DNA from: Serinus canaria
Taxonomy: Eukaryota > Chordata > Aves > Passeriformes > Fringillidae
NCBI RefSeq assembly: GCF_022539315.1
Contig: NC_066343.1
Location: 35,183,146-35,247,145, forward strand
Direction of reading: 5' to 3'
Length of the DNA stretch: 64,000 nt
Within the stretch, counting starts at the first letter, position 1, and each line of letters opens with the position of its first letter. A program made the position numbers and the translations under genes. Shown here one piece after another: positions 47,761-59,600 of this stretch. The notes beneath the pieces were generated by a model. That model saw only the letters and a program-made list of their open reading frames with translations, made no database searches and was not told where the DNA came from.

Positions 47761-48373
47761 CGAGGTGGAGGGTTTCTCGGGTCGGGCGACTCGAATGTTC
47801 AAGTGAGGTTGTACGTATTCTACCGCTGTTTCACTGTGTCCAGTAATGCGACCTTCAGAGAGCTTGAGTCGAGAGGTACAGGGTAAAACATTCAGAAATT
47901 CTCGGTAAAAGTACTTCTTCGGGTTTGACCCAGAACTGTTGATTACAGCACGCTCCTGGAAAGGTACCTCTTGACAGAGTTATTGAGTGAATAATAGCAA
48001 CCCAAGGACAGCGATAGGCGCGTGGATTGTGCCAGTGATGGGAGCAGCACTTTGAAAAAGAAGTTGGAACCTGGATCCCACAAGTGTCTTATTTAAATGT
48101 ACTTGTAAGATGCTTGTGGGTACAGCAAATCTTTCTATCAGAAGTGTGTATGATAAGCTGGCAAGCAGAAGCACTACAGCAACCTTGCTAAACAGAAGCA
48201 GACATGTAGGGTTGCCTATCGTCTCACAGCAGTCAGTGTTTTTCTTGGGAGCCTCCTGTCTGGACCTGAGCATCATCACACTTGGAGTCATGCCATGGGC
48301 CCGGCTGTCGGGTTGCCTGCACTGCTGTTCTTCAGGGAGGAAAAGTCCTGGAGGAAAACAGAACTAGGCTTTT

Positions 48374-48403
48374 TATAACCAGAAGTTTAAACTTCTGGTT
48401 ATA
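48374..48403. repeat. Perfect 30-bp palindrome
   Basis: Half-site TATAACCAGAAGTTT followed directly by its reverse complement, with no spacer. The centre contains GTTTAAAC. Confidence 0.97.
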
Positions 48404-48550
48404 GATAGAGCAAATGGTTGTTTCTGTGACTGTGTTTCATCTCCCGAAGAGGAGTAATAAAACTTTTCTGGTTTAGGACTTTTGTAGGAAATACGGACTA
48501 CACTGAGCAAAATGGTGGTAAAATTTCTTCCAAGCTGATGGACCCAATGG

Positions 48551-48626
48551 ATATTGCCCCACATAGCTATGGATAGGACTGTAGCGCAATATTGCCCCAC
48601 TTAGCTGTGGATAGGACTGTAGTGCA
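48551..48626. repeat. 38-bp tandem duplication
   Basis: Copies at 48551-48588 and 48589-48626, sharing ATATTGCCCCAC and GGATAGGACTGTAG, with three differences. Confidence 0.95.
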
Positions 48627-51600
48627 ATCTCTAGTGGTCTTAGCCTGTCCTCCTGTTTTGTGTGCTCTGTGAAAGCTGTTCTCATCTGCAGAACAGGTGT
48701 GGAAAACTCTTTCTGTGTCCTGTAAAGGTACACACCTCTTTCTGACAAAGGAGAGCTCAGGTCTGTGAATTACTACTCTCTCATTGCTCAGCAAAGTCTT
48801 GTTCTACAGATTCCCTGAAAACCACCCCAGGAAGGTGTAGTCCTCTTGGCAGCCACTTACTACACACCAACAAGATCCTGTTCATTTGTAGTGGGTGCAA
48901 CTAGCCCCTCTCCTGGCTCTGTGTTCTTCTGTTATTCCATGTTATTTTCCCCTTTCTCCTTATTTTTCCTTTATAACCTTTTGGTTACTTAGAGAGGGGA
49001 ACCAGAAGAAATGCTCACTCTTACCAAACTGTCATGGATGAGGCGACAAGATACTGCCACCACAAATATTATTTGGCAATAGTTCCAGGAGGTGGCAAAC
49101 TGCGTCCTGCTGCCTGTAATGATTTTAAATTGCCTTCGGTTGGGCTTGCCACCTCCAGCAACCCACAGGAGCAGCTAGCAACCAGGCCCCACAACAGTAC
49201 AAGGGAAGTGGTGCATGATGTTATTTCTGACTGAGACTTCTGACAATGTCTGACGTGGTGGTGCCTGAAACCACCTTGGCAGCAAAGCACTGTGCGCAAC
49301 ACAGTCCCACCAAGTGAGAACAGCAATCTCATGCCCCAGCTTTCCTATCCATCCTGGGAAGCTGACTTCACACACAGCTGTGCTGCAGGGGTGTCTGGTT
49401 CATCAGCAGGCAGTGGTTTCTTGCAGATGCCTCTTGACCCCTGTGGTTGCAATGGCTGCTGATGTCATTGAAGGAGGTGGGTGGCAGGATACTGAAGGGC
49501 AAGCTGGAGAAGCTACCCAGGAACCCAGGGCAGTAGAGAGTCCCTGCTTAGAGGCTGCAGGGGATTTCCCTGGTGTGGCATCTCAGGCCAAAGCAAATGT
49601 CAAAAACCTTCTGAGAGCTCAGCCTCTTTGGCAATAGCTGATACAACCCTCTGGTTCAATTCCAAATATTGTGCAACTGCCAGTAAGGCACCCACGGAGA
49701 GCTTTCCACGGCGATCTCAACCTTGTTGAGGGGTAGAGACATTAATGACTAAGAAAGACATAGAAAGAGAAGACCAGGAGCAGTGATGAATTTTCATAGC
49801 AACAGGAGGTTAACAGCTCAGTTTTCTGAGGATCATAAGTCCTTTCTGCCCTGGAAATTCCTGAGTGATTGGGCAAACAGGATGAATAATGGGAAAGTAC
49901 TATTACTGATATTATTGGGAGTATTTGACAGTGAAACTGAAACTGAGAACAAGATATTTCCAAGACTTGGAGGTCCTGAGTGACCTGCTGATAAAGTGCA
50001 GTATTCATTTTCCATGCTGCTAAGTGAAATATAGAAAACCAACTCTAGTAATAGATGTACAAATTCATCTGTAATGTTTATACTCAGAAGAGAGGTCTTT
50101 GTGGATCATCCTTAAAAAGCAACTGACATTCATTAACTGTCAAAGGGAAAGTGCATTCTAGGACTGCATAAGAAAGGAAAGAAGAACAAATTGGAAAACA
50201 TGGTTGAGCTCTTCTGTGAGCTTGACATCTTGGGTGCCGCGAGTGTCTGTAGTTACTTCATCTCCTGTTTTGTAAAACACAAAAAGGCAAAAAAAACAAT
50301 GGAATATTTAGAAAAGTTATCTGGGCAGGGAAAATTCGGGTTGGCTCCAGCTAGCCAATGGTCAAAGAAAAGATGGAAAAACACAAGATGGGATTTTCTA
50401 ACAAGGACATGGACACAAATTTCTAACAACGTACTGTTGAGTCATGGAAACCGATGAACATGAGAGAAAAATTGATTAAACAAATTGATGAAACCACTTG
50501 GAGTAAAGGGCTGCCAGTAGCTGTTAGGTACAATGGGAAGGCAGTGCAGGGCACGATGGCTGGGAGTCACAAACAGGGGCACTACTTACCCTGCACGATT
50601 CTAGCTCCAGAGTTGCCATGGGCCGAATCCTGTCTGTGCTCTTTTCTTCTGTGTTGCAATTAAGTGTGGTCTTGACTAAGGGGCAAGCTGTGGCACATTT
50701 AAAAGCATGTCTGCTGCCCACTTTAGTGGGTGTTGAATAAAGGAGGTGTTTCTGTAGCACGGCAGAGAAGGAGTCAGCAGAGGGACTCAGAGAGAGAAGG
50801 CTCAGTGAGTGCCATGGGCTCAGCAAATGTCCTAGTGAAGTTATCTGAGGGGTTCTGGGCCTCTCAGCACCCTGCGACAGCCAGTGGATTTGCTTGTCTC
50901 TCATGGGTTTTACGTGGAGAATAACTGATTAAAGACAGGATAATTTTTTTCCAAATGCATTATTTGGTCCAATGAATGTAGTGCATGATGAGTCCCGTTG
51001 ATATGGATGGCTTTTCAATACATGCTTTAAAGTCAGAAAAGTGGTTAAAGTGACTTCTACTTACAGATAGATAAAATATAAAACATGCAATAAAATCTGA
51101 AGTTACTCTCAGATGAAAGATATTGTGGTTTCTCTACAGACAAAACAGATAAAGTTTCAAGATTAATATTGACCTTCTCATGTAGTAGTTATAATTAAGT
51201 CCTTGAATAATCTCTTTTTTCTGTTAACTGTTTAGGGCATGATAATATCTGTTTAATATCTGTCTGTCAAGATCATGCAAAGTTTTGTTAATGCATTAGC
51301 TATAATTTCTTCATACTGACATTCATCCAATGCTTTACAGGTCTGTTATTGATTTACATGCCTGGAGTCCTTGAAGTAGTGCTTAGTCATTTGGAAAATC
51401 AATAACTTATTTTGAATGTTTTGGTATGGAAGATAAACAGCAGCAAGGCAATTTTAAAATTACAAATCAAAGCAGTATGATATTCATCTGATTCTGTGAT
51501 AGCATATTTTGGCTCTCTACTTTTCTACTGCTGCTGAACTATTGTCTTTATATTAGCAGATGTGCTATGCATTATTCTATCTAGAAGATGAAATGGTGCA

Positions 51601-52986
51601 ACATATTTTTTTTGCAGCACCAGTTTTCTTCTTATTTCTGTGACTCTAACTCAGTGTTAAGCCAGTATTAAATGTAGAACTGTTTAAATTAGAAATCATT
51701 GAAAGATAAGTACAATTCATTAATATTTCAATTGAATATAAAAAATAAAAACTAAAATGTGAGAACATTTATTTGGAGTGCTTTTAAAGCATAATCTGCA
51801 GGGATTGAAATACACTACATCAAAGAAGAATCTGTCAATAATTATAAAATATAAGCAGAGGATATTTTGGAAACTTCAAAAACCATTACTTTTCTCACCT
51901 CCTTGTGCACTACCATGGCATATGTGTAAGTAAATATATGGTTATAGGACATATTTCAGTTGCAAGTTTTATATTGACTACAGGAATCATGTGCTTAGCT
52001 AAGATGAACTCTGTCTGATTCTGCAACTCACACCTTCCTCTAGGGATAAAGGGGCAGATGTTCAGAGCATGGCCAGATATATATTGGTATTGTTAATGTT
52101 AAGACTGACTCAGCTCGATGTACATCACTGTGCAGACAGCACATGTTAAAGGAAAGATAGCTGTTATCACAGCACTTCCAGCCAGACATGATGTAAAAAG
52201 TGAAATACAGAAAAAACAGGAGAAATAAGTTCAGTCAAACCGCTCCTTGGGTTTCCCCATCTGCATTCTGCAGCTCAACACTCCAGACATCAAGACATGA
52301 AGATGCCTACATCACTGTCTGAAGGTTTGTCCCTTTCTTTTCTGCACATTATTCCCATCCTTCCCCAGTTGTTGCCATCTCCTCCTGTTCAGTGAGCCTC
52401 AGGGTGCCAGAGGGAGATGTCCAGGGTGACCTGGGCCAGCTCATGTGAATGCCACTGCTGCAGCATCACTCATCACATGCAGGTCCTGCAGAGCTCCTGC
52501 TGCCTAGGCTGCCTCCATGAGACCCAGACCTGGTGATGGGCATTCCTGTCCCCATGAGAAGGGTAGGCAGAGCTTGGCTGAGGCATGGTTCTCACTGCCA
52601 AATCCGTGGATGTGGCTGTACACACACCATCCCTGGAGGACTGCTACACTTCCCTAACCAAGCATCGCATGGTGGGAATATGTGTATGTCCTTTGGAGCA
52701 CACTGACCCTTTTTTTCTCATCTTTTTTTAGTGAAACCAAAAGGATGGGCTGAAAGAATGGAAAAACTCAACTCTCAGCAAAAGTGTCAAAAAACTCTGA
52801 AGAGGAAAGTAATGAACTGTAGGTCATCTGACTGAACTCTTCTAAACTAGCCAAGAACTACAGTAGGACTAAAAATCAATATAAATTTGAGGTTTTGAAT
52901 AGAATTTACAGTAAAGAACCAAATTTTAGTTAATAGAAATGTTAAGCAAGCAGAGCCTGAACATATGTTACCAAAGGAAGATGCAG

Positions 52987-53690
52987 ATAGAATCATGTGA
53001 TGATTTGGGTTGGAAGGGACCTTAAATATCACCTAGTTCCACCTCCACTGTCACAGGCAGACACATCTTCCAGGAGGCAGGTTGCTCAAATCTTCATCCA
53101 GCCTGGCCTTGAACACTTCTGGAGATAGGGTGTCCACAAGTTCTCTGGGCAACTTTTGCCAGTCTCTCACCTCCAAGTAAAGAATTTCTTCCTGATATGC
53201 ACTGTTAATCTACAGTCTTTCAGTTTAAAGTCATTCCCCCTTGTCCCATAATTTCATGCCCTTGTAAAAAGTCCCTCTCCACCTGTCTTGTTGATGTAAT
53301 GTAATCACATAATGGAAGGTTGCAATTGGGGCACCCTGAAGTCTTCTCTTCTCCAGGCTGAACAATCCCAAGTCTTGCAGCCTGACCTTGTAGGAGAGAG
53401 CCTGATACAGGCTTCAGATCATCTTTGTTGCTCTCCTCTGGGTTCTCTCCAACAGGTCCACATCTTTCTTTTCTTGGGGACCCCAGAGCTGGATGCAGGG
53501 TTCCAGGTGGGCTCTGACCAGAGCAGAGCAGAGGGGCAGAACCCCCTCCCTGGGCCTGCTGCCCACGCTGCTCTGGATGCAGCCCAGGATATAATTGGCT
53601 TTCTGGGCTGCAAGCATGCAGTGCTGAGGAATACTGAGCTTCTTTTTAACCTACACACTTAGGTCCTTCTTGGAAGGATGCAACTCTTGG
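52987..53690 (-). mobile_element. CR1 LINE with readable ORF2 C-terminus, minus orientation
   Basis: The 3' tail begins at about 52987 (ATGATTTGGGTTGGAAGGGA). The minus-strand frame at 53617-53414 reads AQKANYILGCIQSSVGSRPR and ends KKDVDLLERTQRRATKMI, the conserved C-terminal end of CR1 ORF2 (after the reverse-transcriptase domain). The stop is followed by the normal CR1 3'UTR. It is 5' truncated, so not autonomous. Confidence 0.93.
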
Positions 53691-56600
53691 ATTCTTGAAG
53701 GCCTGGGACAGGCCAAAAAAAAAAGGTCAGAAAAAAAAATTTACAACAGCTGCATTCTTGGTACATCTTGCTGAAAATGGACCTCTTTTGGGACAGCAAA
53801 AAAGCACAAAGCACAAAGGTTTTCCCCTGAGTTTGTACTGACACAATGCTTTTTGTAATTCTGGAAGATTGTACTTCATTTCACTATGATGCTTGATGTT
53901 CTGTAACTCTTGTATTAGTGGGGGGAAAATTAATAAAGATTTTATTGCCCTGCTGAGATGTGTTGAAACTTATTGCTGTCTTTAAGAGAGACAGTCTATA
54001 GCATGGTCTTGTTTCTTTAAACCACGGGCCACCATGTTGTACTGTGGTCTGCAAAGCGCTGTGGGTTCAAGTGGGTCTCACATCAGCCTTGCTGTCTCCG
54101 CTGAAAGGCTTGCTGTACCTCAGACAGGCATGGTAGGCTCTGATTATAAGATCTTTTGTGTCTGGGAGCCTGGAGAGGGGCCACCTCACATGGCCAGGCC
54201 CTCACCTCTGGGTGTGAGAAAGGGGCAACGCAAGAGGTGGTGATGGGGTCATGGCCACCCTTGGTGCAGACAGGGAAACAGCAGGAGATGGGGCTAGAGA
54301 TATGCCCCTTCCAGCAAGAAGTGCCCCCAGGTCCCTGACAGTGAATCACCTCTGCTGCACCTGTGAGGGGTTGTGAGCTAGAATTCTGAGGCATGCCATG
54401 TTTTAAAATGGTGTGGCTGTGCCCATATCAAGTTTATTCAGTTAATGAGTTACCTTCCCTTTCAATGTCTCCAAATTCCCTCAAAGCCCATTCTAGAAAA
54501 TGCAATTCAAGTTGAGTTTGAGGCTCATTAACAGTGTGCAGGGACTGTATGGCCAGTTACACCTTGGCTGCCACCAGCTTGGACAAGTCACTGCTGACAA
54601 GACACGTCAGGAACCAAGGAGGAGACTCATAGTGGGACATATGGAAGTTAGCTGTGGAAACTTAACATGTTTCCCTAACATGAAGCGTAACAATAATTCC
54701 CTTAGCAGAGGAAATAAATAGATATCTAGACTAGACCTAAGTTATCCAGGTAATAGAGTGATGGAAAGAAAGAGGCCTTTAAGCATCTCTGTGTCTGCAG
54801 AGTGTTGTAGCATATCTGTCTGCAGGCACCTTGGGTTAAGGCTACTTACACCACCCCTAAAACTTGCTTGAGAAGACCAGGAACTCCTAGGAAACATATG
54901 TTCCCTCATAAGCCAGTTTATCTATTCCACAGTGGCCATGTGACACAGCCACAGAGGAAGAGCACTTCAAACAGAAGACACTGTATTAGTAGCATACTAG
55001 GCTGAAATCTGTATCTACTCTGAGTGTAAAGGCATTTCATTCTAGGCAGCTGAATTCTAGCTGTCTCTGCCAGGAGCAATTTATATTCTGGAAAGAAAAG
55101 AGAAGTGGAGGTGGGCAGGAAAAGACTTAACATTTTAAAAGAGATAATAGACCTGATTTTGAAAGCCATTGAAAAGTTCTGAGAAATTACCGGAGCTAAG
55201 AGGGGCTGAGAATGCTCAGAAATGTTAAAAATCTGGCATATGTATTGACTTTACAACAATGACTCAATACTATTAGAAAAGCAGAAAACAAGCACTGTTC
55301 AGAAAAGAACCCTAGACCAGTCACAGCAGCCCCTTAATGTTCTTATATCCTGCTCTCTACGACATCTGTTTCCCTTTACACAGGAGATAAATTCCTCCCA
55401 TACCACACAGCATTCCTCAAGAAGTGCTATTATTTGCTGAAGCAAGAAGTTCCCCAGAAGCACTGCGTGCCACTGCTGTCAATCAGTCTTTAAGAGCTTT
55501 TTAGGAGCTAATGGATGGCGTGTTTGTTGCTGTTTCATGGAAGATGATGGCTGAAGTGTCACAGTAAGGGTCTGTGTAAATAATGCCCAGATGGCTGTAT
55601 GGCCTGCAGGCGAGACTGAGGACTGTGCCGCTGAATGGAGTGGGAGGGTTGCTGGTGGAAGAAGGCCTGAAAATGAGTGAGCCTGCCAGATGCTTTCACA
55701 AATATTCACATGATGCCGTCCATACCTGCACATAAAATAGTGGCAAGCAGAGTTTGGAATGTGCTTTTCACTGTTCCTCTTGAGAGTGTCTGTGTGGTGT
55801 GAGGCAGTGCTCTGTGTTAGCACCCACCCACACTCTCACCAGACACTGGCAGCCTTATTGCTCCTCTGGCATGGGACGCTGTCACTGGCTCTGCCAAGTA
55901 ATGCGTGTTCTTGGTGACTTTCTTGGTGACACCCTACTACCTCTGTAGCACTTAATACTGGTACCATACCAAATTACTTAGTACTGTCTGTGGAATTCTC
56001 AGGGTTGTAACTCAGGCTCTTGTCCTTACTGCATGCTATACACTTAAGTTACTTATTTTATTAACTTCTTTTACACTAAGCCATTCTCTGCATGGCAGTG
56101 CACAAATCAGATGAAATGTTGGCCTTTTGATGCCAACACAATGCAAAGATCCCCACTGATATTAAAGGTTCTCCTATTTCTTAAGGCTCCTCTTTATTCA
56201 TATCTTCTCATTTGTGTTCTGTCTTACACTTCACCTTTTTATATGCCTTACCTTTCTCAGAATGTCATGTTCTCCAGCTACTGAATCTTTTTTTACTATT
56301 CAACTTCTCATACTAAGTTTTCCTATATTCCTACATATTTCTATAACTAATTTCTTCTCTTAGGCTTGAAAGCTCTGACACAAATCTTCTTTTGCCAATG
56401 CTCAAACCCTCTGTGCCTTCTGCCTGCTTCTTTCATATGTCTTTTCTGCTCATTGCTACTCTTTTAAAAGTCTTCTAAGGACAGCAATATTTAAAACATC
56501 GGTGCTACCAAAAATTAGCTTCTTGTTGGTTTAGTGCTACAGTTCACATGCTCCCAGGTGTCTGCTGGAGCAAGAACAACTTGCTTAAGTGTGGTGGTGT

Positions 56601-59600
56601 CTATCAAACATTGTCTCCAAAGTTTGTGGCAGAGCTGAAAGTAAATAGGTGTGGAACTAGATGCAGTTCATGGGGCACCTGATATCTGAGGTGGTGGATC
56701 TATTGCCTGGGGAGAAAAGTTGTTGATAATAATTTTTCCCGCCTCCAGAGAAGAGTAGGAATGTGTGTCTCCAGGGCATGTTATTTCTTGGGATGTTTTT
56801 GGAATAGTGTTATTTATGCCCCACCCATTGGCAAGCCTGGGAAGAAAAGGCATAATCAAAGCCTTATTTAGCTTAAATACAGAGCTCTCTGGTTCTGGAA
56901 CACAAATCCTTCATTTGTATCTGTACAGATGGTCATGTAGCATGTGGGGACACAGAATAGTTACCAGTGGCATCCTTCCAGTTGTTACTGGGTAACTGTG
57001 CATGCACTGGGGAGGGAAATGAAAAGGAGAGTTAAATACCCTCACTGCAGCAGGTCCATCATTACTATAAGTTGCTGTAACTTTTTAGACAAATTTTGGA
57101 CAAATTCTCCACCCATCCCGCTGGGATAGGCACCATAGGAAGTGGAACAGCATAGGAAGAAGAATGACCCCAGGGTGGAGGAATGCTTGCACATTTATAC
57201 CTCAGCCCCAAGCAGCTGAAAGCCTCTGGAGCTCAAGATAGGCAGGGAAGACCAGAAAGCAGAATCCATAGTTCAACATGAAATTAAATTCAAAATCTGT
57301 CATATTTCTCTGTATTTTCTTCCATGCTCTTTCTATGTTCCTTGGAATTGTGTAAAGGCCTGTAAATCTTCTGATGCTTTCACTTTGTATGAAGAATAGT
57401 CTTCTAAAGAAAATTGAGTAAGTTTTACATAGGAGAAAATTTTACATAATGAGACAAAGGTGTGAGAAGCTGTTTACATCTCATTCTGAGCACTATTTGA
57501 TGTTTGTGGTATTTATTTTTTTAAAAGTACAGATATACACTTAAATAATCTCTTATTTTACTATTTAATTGACTAAAATCAGTTTCTGTATCAAATTACT
57601 ACTACCATATCAATTTTCTGCTTATCTTTATATTTGAGTATTTATTTTCAATAGCTAATGAATAATTTGTCATTGTCAAAAAATTGAGGAGTTTGATGTT
57701 ACAGTACTCCCAAGGTCTGTGGGACCTGGACCAGCACAAATTTATAGTCAAAGACCAGTGTGTCTAGGAGTGGATGTCAACACATAGTTGTCATTTGGGC
57801 TACGCACACATCAAAGATGTTGTTCTACTAAGAGCATATCAGGAGATCTGCAACATAATATTTTATCCAGCAACAACATGGTCTTTTGGTCTTACATGAG
57901 CACAGACTCTGTACCAGACACAAAGAGAGAGATCAGTAAATGAATGACTTTATTCTGTTCTCATTTAAAGCACCTTACCACTATTAATTTTGATGGAAGT
58001 GATATGTGGCCGTGCCCGCTTATATTGCACCGAGGGGACAGTGGCTGTGTGGCTAATCCTTGTCTGTTTCAATCACCTTTTAATGCTGTTTTTTATCCAT
58101 TTCTTTTCTTATAGGTCGTTGTCTCATGCTCCCTCCAGACAGAGCTGTCTTTGTGCTGGAAGACAAAGTAACACAGGATAGTGGCTATGGAGAAAAATAA
58201 TTTGCAACATTCCTCTTTATTTTCAGACTTTGGAGATTTGTGTAAGGAATTAAATCTGTGGGGTTTGCACTTTTAAATCAATGTACAATTTTCACTTAAT
58301 TTCCACAGTCACTTTATGAAACAGCAAATGCAATGCTCTGAATCTCCAATATTAATTTGATTGTGGTCCAGAAATTATGCATTCCAGCTCTGAATTTCTA
58401 GTCAAAGCTTCAGCCGGAGCACTCTGAAACTGATAGACATTTTCCTTTTGACTGGGGCCCACACTGTCTGCCTTCAGCATGCAATGCTTTAAAACCTACT
58501 TACGCAGAAATTATATTTTGTTAGTGGCGTTACCTGAATGTCCTATGAATCAGGATTTTGAGGTGCAGCGAAAGATGTAGAAAAGACTGAAAAAGGTCTG
58601 ACATTTTTCTGATACCTTCCTTCGACACATACCAGATTTCCAAGAGCTCTGGGCAAGTAGAAATACCATTGAAAGGGTATTTTGTCCTAAGAAATCTCAT
58701 TCATAATGTATGAATACAACAATTTATAGATGAGCTTTGGAAACAAAATTTGCATTATTTTCAGTACTGTTTGGTGATCTCAAAATCTGATTTGTATTTA
58801 TGTGTTTACAAGTGCTGATTTTGTAGCCTGGGTGAAAACAGCTATGTTACTGAATTTCTGTGTCTACATTTCATACCTTTTTGCATTTCTCTCTTGGTTT
58901 TCTTTCACTGTGCTTAGCCAGTGGGTTGCCTTCAGATGAATCTGAGAACACCAGCTGTGTGTCACTAGAAAGTAGTTTGTGTGTCCCCTTAGAGTAGTTT
59001 CATAAGGTCTTCATAAGCAGAAGTTTTCCATGTGAGCAATTTTTAATTCTTCTTTTAGGGTTCTGAACAGAACTGGGTCTTTCTATAAATTTGTTTATTT
59101 GAAATTATTTAGGTTGGGATTTTGCTGATATTGTTTTCCTTGGCTGTTTAAATAGAAGAAATGAAAAATGTGTTGCTTGTTTTGGAATTGAATCTGATGG
59201 ACATTGTGTCTCTTGCTTTAAGAAGATTTTGAGCAGTTTTGAGCATATTTTTGCAGTCCTCAAGAGATATGCATATGGTAAGAATGTGGAGTGTAATAAC
59301 AGATAGCAGAGGTGTATGAGGTGAGACAGCAAACTACCGCTAAAAGCTCTTAAGAACCCCATGATTTAATTTTGGAGAATTTCTGTGATCTGTATTTGCT
59401 GTCCTGCACTGGCTAATGGTCATGCTGACAGTGGCTGATATTTTTCCAGGCTTGTTTGGTGAGTTTTCTGTTGAACCTTGGTTATTGTCCTATCAGTTAA
59501 GGCTCCCTAATATATGGCCAGCTTAAAATAGTGCAGCCTAAAATAGTTTGTTTGATATGAATTCTTCCTGTTACAAGACTGGAGAATTAGGCATGATTCC

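Larger units (their letters stand above)
47761..52980. other. Intergenic sequence right of the S1PR3 promoter
   Basis: No recognisable host gene. It contains the palindrome at 48374-48403 and the tandem duplication at 48551-48626. A cluster of short plus-strand frames at 50191-50663 is followed by AATAAA near 50736. An exon-like segment lies at 52732-52808. Confidence 0.55.
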
